From contig NZ_AOJD01000018.1 in the NCBI RefSeq assembly GCF_000337415.1, positions 1 to 52,715 on the forward strand: a stretch of DNA of 52,715 bases. The letters are read 5' to 3'. This document shows, piece after piece, positions 16,668 to 24,880 of the stretch. The notes under the pieces were generated by a model that was not told the DNA's origin, did not search any database, and was given only the letters and a program-made list of their open reading frames with translations. Both the position numbers and the translations under genes were made by a program. The stretch comes from Halorubrum tebenquichense DSM 14210 (lineage in GTDB: Archaea; Halobacteriota; Halobacteria; Halobacteriales; Haloferacaceae). Numbering within the stretch: the stretch's first letter is position 1; each line of letters opens with the position of its first letter.

Positions 16668-17995
16668 CAGAGCACCTCCTCGAAGGCCGCGACGAGTCCG
16701 TCCGTCTTCCCCGCGTTGAGGTCGGTGACGCACACCTGAAGCAGGTGGTCGTCGATCGCGTGGACCGCGAACCCCTCCGCCTCCAAGTCCTCCGCGACGG
16801 CCGCCGCGGGCTGGTCGACGCGCACCGCGAACTCCCGGAAGTGGTGGCGGTCGTGGACGGGCGCGGCCGCGCCCGAGAGGTCGTCGATCCGCGCCGCGAG
16901 CGACTCCGCCTCGCGCACGCAGTCGTTCGCGAGGTCGACGAGGCCGTCCGGCCCGAGCGTCGCCGCGTGGATCGCCGCGCGGAGCGCGACCCACGCCTGG
17001 TTCGTGCAGATGTTCGAGGTGGCGCGCTCCTTGCGGATGTGCTGTTCGCGGGTCTGGAGCGTCAGCGTGTACGCCCTGTCGCCGTTCGCGTCTTCGCTCG
17101 CACCGACCAGCCGCCCGGGCACCTGCCGCAGGAAGTCGTCGCGACAGGCGAAGATCCCCAATCCCATGCCGTAGGCGGTCGGCAGGCCGAGCGCGCCGGC
17201 CTCGCCGACGACCACGTCGGCTCCGACGGCCGCCGGCGACTCCAGCACCGACAGCGCGACCACGTCCGAGCCGAGCGCGAACAGCGCGTCCGTCTCGTCG
17301 GCGAGGTCGCCGATCGCGGCGAGCCGCTCCTCGATACAGCCGCGGACGGTCGGGCTCTCCGCGTACACCATCACCGCGTCCTCGCCGGCGCGCTCCGCGA
17401 GCGCGTCGACGTCGGCGGTCCCGTCGGCCATCGGGTACTCCTCGACGGTCAGGTCCGCGCCCGCGCAGTAGTTCGACAGCACTGCGCGTTTCCCCTCCCG
17501 GAGCCGTTCGGGGACGAGGACCACGTCCCCCGAGGTCGACCGGACGCGGTCCGCGAGGGTCGCGGCCTCGCCGAGCGCGGTCGCGGCGTCGTACATCGAG
17601 CAGTTCGCCACGTCGAGGCCGGTCAGCTCCACCAGCATCGACTGGTACTCGAAGAGCGCCTGGAGGAACCCCTGTGACACCTCGGGCTGGTACTGGGTGT
17701 AGCTCGTGAGGAACTCCGTGCGGTCGGCGAGGTGGTCGACGACGCTCGGCACGTAGTGCCCGTAGTGGCCCCGCCCGAGGAACTCCGTGAGGTCGTCGTT
17801 GCGGTTCAAGATACGGGCGCACTCGTCGCGGATCTCGCGTTCGGTGCGCGGCTCGATGCCGAAGTCGCCGTCGAACGCGACGGCGTCGGGGATATCGAAC
17901 AGGTCCTCCTCGTCGTCGACGCCGATCGCCGCCAGCATCGCCGCGGTCTCCTCGTCGGTGTGGGGCGCGTACGGCGTGCCCTCCGCCCGGCTCAT
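16667..17995 (-). CDS. gcvPA: Glycine dehydrogenase (decarboxylating) subunit 1, P-protein N-terminal half
   Basis: 442 residues, the expected length of the alpha half of the split archaeal/bacterial P-protein. Typical stretches are [19 protein letters not shown] at the N-terminus, [18 protein letters not shown] near 90, and [20 protein letters not shown] near 120. It forms a heterotetramer with GcvPB. It follows gcvH after about 70 bases and overlaps gcvPB by one base, so the order is gcvH-gcvPA-gcvPB. Confidence 0.95.
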   Translation of the reverse strand: MSRAEGTPYAPHTDEETAAMLAAIGVDDEEDLFDIPDAVAFDGDFGIEPRTEREIRDECARILNRNDDLTEFLGRGHYGHYVPSVVDHLADRTEFLTSYTQYQPEVSQGFLQALFEYQSMLVELTGLDVANCSMYDAATALGEAATLADRVRSTSGDVVLVPERLREGKRAVLSNYCAGADLTVEEYPMADGTADVDALAERAGEDAVMVYAESPTVRGCIEERLAAIGDLADETDALFALGSDVVALSVLESPAAVGADVVVGEAGALGLPTAYGMGLGIFACRDDFLRQVPGRLVGASEDANGDRAYTLTLQTREQHIRKERATSNICTNQAWVALRAAIHAATLGPDGLVDLANDCVREAESLAARIDDLSGAAAPVHDRHHFREFAVRVDQPAAAVAEDLEAEGFAVHAIDDHLLQVCVTDLNAGKTDGLVAAFEEVL

Positions 17996-18067
17996 CGGCC
18001 CACCCCGGCGTCGCCCGCCCGTCCGGTGCCACGTCGTCCGCCTGAAAGTGTCGCGTTCATGGTCGGA

Positions 18068-18451
18068 TCAGGCGATCTGATCGTCGTACTCGTCGGCGTC
18101 GAGCAGTCCGTCCGCCTCGCCGCCCTCTGCGGGGGCGACTTCGAGCATCCACCCGTCGCCGTACGGGTCCTCGTTGACGAGCTCCGGGCGGTCGAACAGC
18201 GCCTCGTTGACCGCGACGACCTCGCCCGAGGCGGGGGCGTACAGGTCCGAGACGGCCTTGATCGACTCGACGACGCCGAACGCCTCGCCGGCGACGACCT
18301 CGTCGCCGACCTCGGGGAGTTCGACGAACACCACGTCGCCCAGTTCGTCCTGCGCGAAGTCGGAGACGCCGATCCGAACGGGGTCTCCGCCGGTCGTCGC
18401 CCACTCGTGCGATTCCAAGTACCGTCTGTCGTCGGGAACGTCGAAGCTCAT
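18068..18451 (-). CDS. gcvH: Glycine cleavage system H protein
   Basis: 127 residues. The lipoylation lysine is in [14 protein letters not shown] (about residue 65), and YLESHEWA and [11 protein letters not shown] are the usual H-protein segments. It shuttles the aminomethyl group between the P, T and L proteins. gcvT, often next to gcvH in archaea, is not in the window: fen is the next gene upstream. A TATA-like CTTTTATTT (reverse strand, about 18606-18616) would give a leader of roughly 130 bases containing a hairpin. Confidence 0.95.
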   Translation of the reverse strand: MSFDVPDDRRYLESHEWATTGGDPVRIGVSDFAQDELGDVVFVELPEVGDEVVAGEAFGVVESIKAVSDLYAPASGEVVAVNEALFDRPELVNEDPYGDGWMLEVAPAEGGEADGLLDADEYDDQIA

Positions 18452-18515
18452 TGGTCAGGGTCGTCGCGGCCCGCTCGGGGCTCGGTCCGCGGGAGCGCCG
18501 CGCCGTCGGGATCGG

Positions 18516-18534
18516 CGGGAGATACGATCTCCCG
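18516..18534 (-). promoter_or_regulatory. Hairpin in the gcvH leader
   Basis: A perfect 8-bp inverted repeat (CGGGAGAT, ACG, ATCTCCCG) lies between the likely gcvH TATA box and its ATG. It could be a cis-regulatory stem in the leader, an operator, or chance in GC-rich DNA. The rest of the leader does not show a glycine riboswitch core that I can recognise. Confidence 0.35.
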
Positions 18535-18733
18535 GCCGGTCACGGGCGTCGTCCGCGATCGAAAGGCGGTCCGCGACACGTGTGTGTCACCCTTCCCGCG
18601 ACGAGGAAATAAAAGGTGTGTTCGCGGCGGTCGAGCCGGCGGACACCGGTCGCGGTCCGGTCCGTCGCGCCCGCTCAGGCAGACCGGTCCGTCGCGCCCG
18701 GCTCCGCGGGCCCCACCGTTCGCGCCCGCCTCC

Positions 18734-19711
18734 TCAGGTCCAGCGGTCCAACCCGGTCTGGACCTGCGACTCCGCGATGCGCTCGAACCCGCGCTCCACC
18801 TCGTCGCCGTCGACCCCCCACTCGTCGACGACGTACGCGCGGGCGGCCTCGACGTCCGGGTTCACGTCCGCGTCGACCGCGACGTCAGCCGCGGGCGGGT
18901 CCATGAACAGCTCGCGGATCGCCTCGGCGTTCGGGATCTCGGCGTCGCGCGCGTCGAGGACGCCCCACAGGTCGCCGTGTTCCCTGACCGCCGTCACCGC
19001 GGTCTTCGGGCCGATCCCCCTGACCCCCTCGTTGAAGTCCGTGCCGCAGAGCATCGCGGCGTCGACGAGCCCCTGTCTGTCGAGGTCGAGGTCGGACAGC
19101 GTCGCCGCCAGATCCATCAGCTCCGGGTCGCCCTTGCTCGTCAGCTGGCGGAGCGTGGTGGGCGCGCCGAACAGCAGAGCGTCGTAGTCCTCGCTGCCGG
19201 CGTGGTCGGCCGTCCCGGTCGCGGCCATGTGCGCGCACTGCGCCTCCCCCTCCGCGGGGGCCTCGACGATCGGCACGTCGAGCAGGCGGAGCAGCTCCCG
19301 CGTGGTCTCCTGTATCGTGTCGGTGAGCCGCTGCGTGCGGGCCTCCAGCCGAGCCGCCTCGACCGCGTCGCCGCGCTCCTCCGCGGCGGCCCGGCGCTCC
19401 TCCGCCCGCTCGCGCTTCTCGCGCCGCTCGGCGACCTCGTCGGCCTTCAGGTCGGTGACGGCCCCGTCGAACACCATCACCGGGACCAGGTCGTGCTCGA
19501 AGAACTTCGGGAGCCCCTGTACCACGCCGATCAGGTTGGCGACCTCGACGCCGTCCGCGGTGGTGTACTTCTCGTCGGCCGTCCACTTGACCGTCGTCGT
19601 GAGGTAGCGGTACAGCCAGTTGTGCGCGTCGACGGCGACGACGCTCCCCTCGATCTCCGCGAAGGGAACGTCCCGGATCGACGCGAGATCGCGCAGGTCG
19701 GCGTTTCCCAT
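18734..19711 (-). CDS. fen: Flap endonuclease 1
   Basis: 325 residues. This is a structure-specific 5' nuclease for Okazaki fragment maturation and repair. The N-terminal domain shows [13 protein letters not shown] and [14 protein letters not shown]; the internal domain shows [18 protein letters not shown] and the acidic metal cluster, then [19 protein letters not shown] (helix-hairpin-helix). The C-terminus QTGLDRWT is a PCNA-interacting peptide. The helical arch (about 90-130) is rich in Arg and Glu. Divergent from the ferredoxin gene. Confidence 0.96.
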   Translation of the reverse strand: MGNADLRDLASIRDVPFAEIEGSVVAVDAHNWLYRYLTTTVKWTADEKYTTADGVEVANLIGVVQGLPKFFEHDLVPVMVFDGAVTDLKADEVAERREKRERAEERRAAAEERGDAVEAARLEARTQRLTDTIQETTRELLRLLDVPIVEAPAEGEAQCAHMAATGTADHAGSEDYDALLFGAPTTLRQLTSKGDPELMDLAATLSDLDLDRQGLVDAAMLCGTDFNEGVRGIGPKTAVTAVREHGDLWGVLDARDAEIPNAEAIRELFMDPPAADVAVDADVNPDVEAARAYVVDEWGVDGDEVERGFERIAESQVQTGLDRWT

Positions 19712-19850
19712 TGTCGGTCTCTGGGGCGCGCCGCTCTTAAACGCTGACCGGTCCGCGGCCGCCCGTCCGTTCGCCGACTCTCGCCGGAATGATCCGCCTG
19801 CCGACTTCTGGGCAGTTTATGTGTCTCACGCGTCTACGTGGCGTAACCGG

Positions 19851-20507
19851 ATGGTCTCCCCGTTCGAGGTGTTGGACGTCGACGAGGACGCCGACGACGA
19901 GACGGTCGAACGGGCGTACCGCGAGCGAGTGAAGCGCGCCCACCCCGATCAGGGGGGTTCGGTCGAGGAGTTCCAGCTCGTCCGCCGGGCGTACCGGGAG
20001 CTGTCGGAGCGGGACGCGAACGGGGACGAGAGCGGCGACGGGGTCGACCCGGCCGACGTCGACCTCACCGAGGACGCGGACGGACACACGCCCACGTCCA
20101 CCCGCGTCGAGTTCCTCGACTACGAGGCCGTCGTCGACTACGGCTGGTCGCTGGACGACGACGAGCTGTTCCGGAAGGCGTCCCACGCCGACCTCGGTCC
20201 CGACGCCCACGGCCGCCTGCTCGTCCACCCCGACGAGAGCCTGCTGGAGGCGGCCGAGCGGAGCGGCTTCGCGTGGCCCTTCTCGTGTCGCGGCGGTGCC
20301 TGCGCGAACTGCGCGGTGTACCTCGCCGAGGGGAAGCTCTCGCAGCCGACCGACCACATCATGCCCGACGACCTCGCCGAGCGGGGGTTCCGCCTCTCCT
20401 GTAACGGCTACCCGCTGACAGACGAGCTGTCGGTCGTGTTCAACGTGAAACAGCGGCCCGAACTCGACGACCTCATCCTGCCGCCCGGCCCGTTCACGCG
20501 CCGCTGA
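19851..20507 (+). CDS. 2Fe-2S ferredoxin with N-terminal J-domain
   Basis: 218 residues from the ATG at 19851; TTTATG about 32 bases upstream fits a near-leaderless promoter. Residues 1-55 form a J-domain with an intact HPD (YRERVKRAHPDQGG). Residues about 85-205 are a halobacterial plant-type [2Fe-2S] ferredoxin with ligands in CRGGACANC and later SCNG, and the characteristic acidic insertion (EFLDYEAVVDYGWSLDDDELF). The J-domain suggests docking to DnaK, perhaps for Fe-S assembly, whereas the ferredoxin half suggests electron transfer. The fusion is clear; the role is inferred. Confidence 0.88.
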   Translation: MVSPFEVLDVDEDADDETVERAYRERVKRAHPDQGGSVEEFQLVRRAYRELSERDANGDESGDGVDPADVDLTEDADGHTPTSTRVEFLDYEAVVDYGWSLDDDELFRKASHADLGPDAHGRLLVHPDESLLEAAERSGFAWPFSCRGGACANCAVYLAEGKLSQPTDHIMPDDLAERGFRLSCNGYPLTDELSVVFNVKQRPELDDLILPPGPFTRR

Positions 20508-20554
20508 ATCGGGGCGAGCGTCGAAAACGTCGCGACGCCGTCCGCGGCGTCCGG

Positions 20555-21136
20555 TCACCCGAGCAGGAACCGCAGCCCCGGAGCGTTCCTGACCAGTTCC
20601 GTCTCCTCTAGCGCCCGATCGACCCCGACGATCCGGCCGGCACCCCACGCGCCCAGCCCGAACAGGATCAGCATGTAGACGAGCGAGCTGTCGACGAAGT
20701 AGCCGTGGTCCACCGGGAACCCCGCCAGCAGTCCGCCCTGCCACGCGGCGGTCCAGAACAGCGACATCATGATCGCGCCCATCAGCGCGGCGAACCGGAA
20801 GCAGACGCCGAACAGCAGCGCCAGTCCGATCAGGATCTGCCCGAACACTACCATCGGGTCGATTATCGCCGCGAAGTCGGCGAAAAAGAGGAACAGCTCT
20901 CGCAACGGGTTCGCCTCGGCAATGGCGTTCTGAAGGAACCCCACGGAGCTCCACGCGAGCGGGTCGCCGATACCGCCCTCGAACAGCTTCTCTAACCCGG
21001 CCTGGAGGAACACCCACGCCATCACGATCCGGAGTCCGAGCATCGAGTACGCCAGCCACGTCTCCGAGTAGTTGAACTCCACGTCTCTCCCGAGCAGTTC
21101 CGAGCGAAGCGTCCGTTCGGACGGTTGTGTAGCCAT
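20555..21136 (-). CDS. DoxX-family integral membrane protein
   Basis: 193 residues with about four membrane helices (LGLRIVMAWVFLQAGLEKLF near 35-50; PMVVFGQILIGLALLFGVCF near 100; GLLAGFPVDHGYFVDSSLVYMLILFGL near 140-165). The DoxX pattern of conserved Arg, Gly and Glu in helix 1 is present. DoxX proteins are linked to quinone-dependent redox reactions, but this one has no partner gene here. Two palindromes lie just upstream of the start. Confidence 0.82.
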   Translation of the reverse strand: MATQPSERTLRSELLGRDVEFNYSETWLAYSMLGLRIVMAWVFLQAGLEKLFEGGIGDPLAWSSVGFLQNAIAEANPLRELFLFFADFAAIIDPMVVFGQILIGLALLFGVCFRFAALMGAIMMSLFWTAAWQGGLLAGFPVDHGYFVDSSLVYMLILFGLGAWGAGRIVGVDRALEETELVRNAPGLRFLLG

Positions 21137-21149
21137 CGGTGATACCCAC

Positions 21150-21182
21150 GTGAGAGAATCTCACACGAGTAGAATAATCTAC
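21150..21182 (-). promoter_or_regulatory. Promoter and paired palindromes upstream of doxX
   Basis: GTGAGA-GAA-TCTCAC (21150-21164) and GTAGA-ATAA-TCTAC (21169-21182) are perfect inverted repeats 14-47 bases before the doxX ATG. The outer one contains the TATA-like TTATTCTA and the inner one falls between TATA and the expected transcription start. This is a plausible operator arrangement for a dimeric regulator. Confidence 0.5.
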
Positions 21183-21252
21183 CGACCGATCCGATGCGCG
21201 GGAGTTTTCAAACGAATCGAAAGGAAAACTACGGCGAATATCCCGCGCGTCC

Positions 21253-23478
21253 TCAGAACGCCTCGGCGACGGCGGCGACGACCGCGTCCTCGACGGCGTC
21301 GCGCTCGCCCGAGAGGAACTCGATTTTCCCCTCGCGGACGCCCGCGGTGGCGATGTCGGCAGCCGGCGCGAGCTCGGCCGCGCGCTCGGCCACGTCGCGG
21401 ACCGACACGTCGGCCGTCGTCCGGACGTACAGTTCGTCGGTGCCGACGCCGACCGTCGCGAACGGCTCGCCGTCGGCGCGCCGGCGGTGGAGGTCGTCGA
21501 GGAGTAGCGGCGTCGGCGGGAAGTCGTAGCGGTGGGTGTAGCCGTCGGTGTCGAGCAGCGCGAACTCGACGCCGTCGACCGCCTCCGTGGCGACGTTCGC
21601 GTCCGCTGTCTCGACCTCGGTCTCCAGCTTCTCGCGGAACTGCTCGGAGACGTGCGCCGCGAGGTTGCCGCCGTCCGAGAACAGGAGATCAGCGATCAGT
21701 TCGCGCTTGTCCTGATACGACTGGTAGTACGCCTCCAGCGCGACCGCCTCGCGGAGCTCCGCGACGCGCTCGTCGTCGTAGCCCGCGTCCCGCGCGAGGT
21801 TCACGTACCGCTCCGGGGCGTCCGCCCAGTAGCTCACCGCGGGGAGGTGTTCGAGGTCCGCGCGGACCTCGTCGTTGATCGCCGACGCGAGCGAGGCGAC
21901 GAGCGCGCCCGTCGAGAGCGTCTCGTCGCCGCCGACGTCGGTCAGTTCCGGCGAGACGAGCGTGTCGACCGCCTCTCGGGTCTCCGGGTCGGCGACCGCG
22001 GCGTCGACGACGACCGCGTCGACGCCGTACACCGACAGCAGGTCGATGCCGTCCGCGGACTCGGTCGTCGAGCCGGCCCCGACGAGCAGGAACAGCGGGA
22101 GCTTCTCGTCGTGGCGGTCGCGGTCCTGGAGCATCCGTGTCGCGTCGTTGGTCGCCGCGTCCATCCCGTACACCGGCTCGTCGAGCGGGCGGCGGGTGAA
22201 GTAGTGGTACTCGGCGTCGCTCTTCGCGTGCTCGTCGCGGATCAGCGGGAGGACCGCGCGCTCGACCGCAGCGCCCGCGACGTAGCCGTCGGCGGTCGCC
22301 GGGTGGCGGACGACGATGGGGCGCGACTCCAGCACCGCGCGGCGGACCGCCTCCGCGGCGTCGAGGAGGCCGTCAGCGAGTTCTGCGACCGTCTCGTCGC
22401 CGGCGAGCGGCTGGAGCCCCTCTGGGCGCGCCTCGTCGGTGAGCGCGTCGGCGATCCGCCGGCGGACCGCCTCCGCCGCCTCCCCGTCGAGGAGGACGAG
22501 CGCGTCTGACTCGACCTGGATGTCGCCGCGGTGGCTCTCGACCTCGCCGTCGACCCGCACCGCGTCGCCCACCTCGACGTCCGGGTACGCCCGGACGCCC
22601 GGCTCGACGAACGCGGCCACGTCGACCGCGCCCGTCTCGTCGCTGACCTCGAACACCGTCGGGCCGCCGGTCTGGCGGACGCCGACGACCTCGCCCTCGA
22701 TCCGGACGGACTCGCCGACCGCGTCTCCGAGCGTCGTGATCGTCGCGCGCTCGCGGTCCTCGTCGGTCTCCTCGTCCGCGGCGGCGACGGCCTCCGCGTC
22801 GTCCTCGTCTGCGGTTTCGGCCGCGCCCTCCTCGGACGCGCCGGCGTCCGCGGACTCGTCGGGGTCGGACGCGACGCGCTCCGCGTCGTCGCCCTCGTCG
22901 GTCGGCTCGGGTTCGTCGGCGTCGGCTTCGACAGACCCGTCAACCTCGTCGTCGGCCTCGATAGTCTCGCCACTCTCGTCGGCGTCGGAGCCGGCGTCTT
23001 CGTCCTCGGCGTCGGAGCCGGCGTCTTCGTCCTCGGCGTCGTCCGCCTGCTCCTCGGTCTCGGTCTCTTCTTCGGTCTCGTCGTCCCCCGATTCCTCGTC
23101 GGGGAGACGCTCGCCGGAGGACTCTTGGACGAGGACGCCGCGGAACTCGCGGTCGGCCTGTCGGATCGACCAGCCGAGGTCGACGTTGCCGTTGTCGCGG
23201 ACGCCCTTCACCTGGACGAACACCTCGTCGCCCGGCTCCCAGTCGAGGCTGTCGAGCCGCTGGTCGAGCTCGGAGCGGTGGAGCAGGCCGGTGACGCCCG
23301 GCGCGAGGTCGACGAACACGCCGAACTCGGCGTACCCGTCGACGACGCCTCGGTAGAACCGGCTCGGGACGAGACCGTTCGGGGAGTCGCCGCGGAAGTC
23401 GAACACGACGTCTTCCTGGTGCGAGTCGCAGACGCGACCGCCCCCGACGTCGGTGCCACAAATGATACAGGATCCCAT
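21253..23478 (-). CDS. COG1107-type RecJ-like protein with degenerate DHH active site
   Basis: 741 residues. Order: Zn-binding N-terminus (CIICGTD...CDSH, 4-20); S1 domain (about 38-108); very acidic linker (120-245) with a 9-residue repeat EDEDAGSDA; OB-fold nucleic-acid domain (about 250-332); DHH-phosphoesterase-like domain (about 380-560); DHHA1-like end (about 670-741). The DHH motifs are eroded: RHPATADG (391-398) where active relatives have RHHADADG-like sequence, GAGS (467-470) for DNGS, and VDAAVADP (491-498) for VDHH-D. Metal binding is probably lost. It likely binds RNA or ssDNA; nuclease activity is doubtful. Confidence 0.83.
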   Translation of the reverse strand: MGSCIICGTDVGGGRVCDSHQEDVVFDFRGDSPNGLVPSRFYRGVVDGYAEFGVFVDLAPGVTGLLHRSELDQRLDSLDWEPGDEVFVQVKGVRDNGNVDLGWSIRQADREFRGVLVQESSGERLPDEESGDDETEEETETEEQADDAEDEDAGSDAEDEDAGSDADESGETIEADDEVDGSVEADADEPEPTDEGDDAERVASDPDESADAGASEEGAAETADEDDAEAVAAADEETDEDRERATITTLGDAVGESVRIEGEVVGVRQTGGPTVFEVSDETGAVDVAAFVEPGVRAYPDVEVGDAVRVDGEVESHRGDIQVESDALVLLDGEAAEAVRRRIADALTDEARPEGLQPLAGDETVAELADGLLDAAEAVRRAVLESRPIVVRHPATADGYVAGAAVERAVLPLIRDEHAKSDAEYHYFTRRPLDEPVYGMDAATNDATRMLQDRDRHDEKLPLFLLVGAGSTTESADGIDLLSVYGVDAVVVDAAVADPETREAVDTLVSPELTDVGGDETLSTGALVASLASAINDEVRADLEHLPAVSYWADAPERYVNLARDAGYDDERVAELREAVALEAYYQSYQDKRELIADLLFSDGGNLAAHVSEQFREKLETEVETADANVATEAVDGVEFALLDTDGYTHRYDFPPTPLLLDDLHRRRADGEPFATVGVGTDELYVRTTADVSVRDVAERAAELAPAADIATAGVREGKIEFLSGERDAVEDAVVAAVAEAF

Positions 23479-23552
23479 TTGAATACACCGAGAGTCTCGG
23501 GCCTAAAACGGTTGTCGAAAGCCCGCTGGCGGCGGCGCGGGCCGTCGGCGGC

Positions 23553-24173
23553 TCACGCGGCGAAAAGCGTCCGCGCCGCCGCGACGACGCGGTACCCCAC
23601 GCCGTAGCCGAGCGCGGCCGGCGGGAGCGCGGCGACGACCGTCCGGAGCGCTCCCAACCCGTGTACCGATCGGAGTCCGACGAACAGCAGCACCGACGCG
23701 TACGCGCCGCAGGCGACCCGCAGCTCGGGTATCGCCGGTCCCGCGAGCGCCATCGGCGAACTGGCGTACGCGACCGCCTGAACCGTCTCGCTCACGCCGC
23801 CGCGGTCGCGGAACCCGACCCCGCCCGCGAGTTCGAGGCTCGCGACCACGACCGACACCGTCGCGACCGCGCCGGTCAGGTGGAGGCCGACGGGGGTCCC
23901 GATCACGACCGCGACGACGAAGACCACCAGTCCGGACAGCGCCCGCGACGAGGGGACGACGGTCGGCACCGCGCCGGGGTCGGTCGCGATCAGGCCGAAC
24001 GCGAACGCCGCGACGACCGCGACCGCGAACGTCAGCGCCGGGGCCTGATCGCCGGGCGTGATCGAGTTCGCGAACGCTCGCCGCGGCCGAACGAGCACCT
24101 CGGCCCAGGTGCGCGCGATGCCGCGCAGCCCGCGCGGGCGACCGCCCGTCGAACCGCCTGTCCGAGACGTCAC
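23553..24173 (-). CDS. Yip1-family membrane protein
   Basis: 206 residues starting at a GTG (24173). A short basic N-terminus is followed by WAEVLVRPRRAFANSITPGDQAPALTFAVAV, the typical Yip1 entry, and five or so membrane helices to the C-terminus. Archaeal Yip1 proteins are of unknown function. There is no coupling to neighbours. Confidence 0.75.
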   Translation of the reverse strand: MTSRTGGSTGGRPRGLRGIARTWAEVLVRPRRAFANSITPGDQAPALTFAVAVVAAFAFGLIATDPGAVPTVVPSSRALSGLVVFVVAVVIGTPVGLHLTGAVATVSVVVASLELAGGVGFRDRGGVSETVQAVAYASSPMALAGPAIPELRVACGAYASVLLFVGLRSVHGLGALRTVVAALPPAALGYGVGYRVVAAARTLFAA

Positions 24174-24324
24174 GGTCGGAGTTGGGTCGCGCGGAATAAC
24201 CCGTTTCCGGTTCGGTCCGCGGGTGTCCGTCTCGGTCGGCCCGCGGGCGATGGTCTCGGGTCGCTCGTTTCGCTCCGCCGGTCTCTGCCCGCCCGGCGGG
24301 TACCGTCCTCGACGCCTCCAAACT

Positions 24325-24338
24325 TATCAGCGCTGATA
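24325..24338. promoter_or_regulatory. 14-bp perfect palindrome upstream of the pilin-like gene
   Basis: TATCAGCGCTGATA is a perfect palindrome about 20 bases ahead of the pilin TATA box (CTTATAC, 24354-24360). It may be an operator for the pilin-like gene or for the divergent Yip1 gene. Confidence 0.45.
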
Positions 24339-24384
24339 CGCGGCGCGTAAACGCTTATACCGGTGCCGTCTGACTGACGGTCGA

Positions 24385-24852
24385 ATGGCTGCGTTCCGAG
24401 ACGACGAGCGAGGGTTCACCCCGCTGGCGGGGACGGGGCTGCTCGTCGGGGTCGTCGTGCTGCTGTTAGCGATCGTCGGCGCGGCGGTGTTCGGACTCAT
24501 CGACGGCGTCGCCCCGCCGGACGCCGAGTTCGAGGCGCAACAGGAGGGCGGCGAGCTCGTCGTCGTCGCGCTCGGTCCCGACCCCGTCCCCGCCGAGGAG
24601 CTGTACGTCCGCGGCGAGGACCCGGACGGCAACGTCCAGTTCGGCGCGTGGCCCGGCGACGGCGTGGTCCGGCCGGGCGATCGGGTCCCCGTGCCCAACA
24701 CCACCGGCAACGAGAACTTCGACGTGGTCTGGGAGCCGGTCGCGTTCGACACCCGCGAGACGCTCGGCAGCTACGACGGCGAGGACTCCGCGATCGAGGA
24801 GTGGAGCGAGGAGAACGGCGGTAGCACGCCGGGCGGCGGCGTCGGCGTCTGA
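24385..24852 (+). CDS. Type IV pilin-like secreted protein
   Basis: 155 residues. The N-terminus MAAFRDDERGFTPLAGTGLLVGVVVLLLAIVGAAVFGL has the charged leader, Gly before the hydrophobic helix and Thr-Pro-Leu seen in haloarchaeal type IV pilin/archaellin precursors cleaved by PibD. A small acidic globular domain and a Gly/Ser/Glu-rich tail follow. CTTATAC about 27 bases upstream of the ATG indicates a leaderless mRNA. No pilus assembly ATPase is nearby, so it may use a distant machinery. Confidence 0.72.
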   Translation: MAAFRDDERGFTPLAGTGLLVGVVVLLLAIVGAAVFGLIDGVAPPDAEFEAQQEGGELVVVALGPDPVPAEELYVRGEDPDGNVQFGAWPGDGVVRPGDRVPVPNTTGNENFDVVWEPVAFDTRETLGSYDGEDSAIEEWSEENGGSTPGGGVGV

Positions 24853-24880
24853 TTCGCATTTTCGGATAACTCTGACACCA

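Noticed and set aside
15237..18032. 931-codon reverse frame through gcvPB and gcvPA
   Set aside because: Only the C-terminal 476 residues are GcvPB; the remainder is an out-of-frame shadow of gcvPA.
18452..18600. Glycine riboswitch before gcvH
   Set aside because: The conserved tandem aptamer cores are not recognisable, and glycine riboswitches are not established in haloarchaea.
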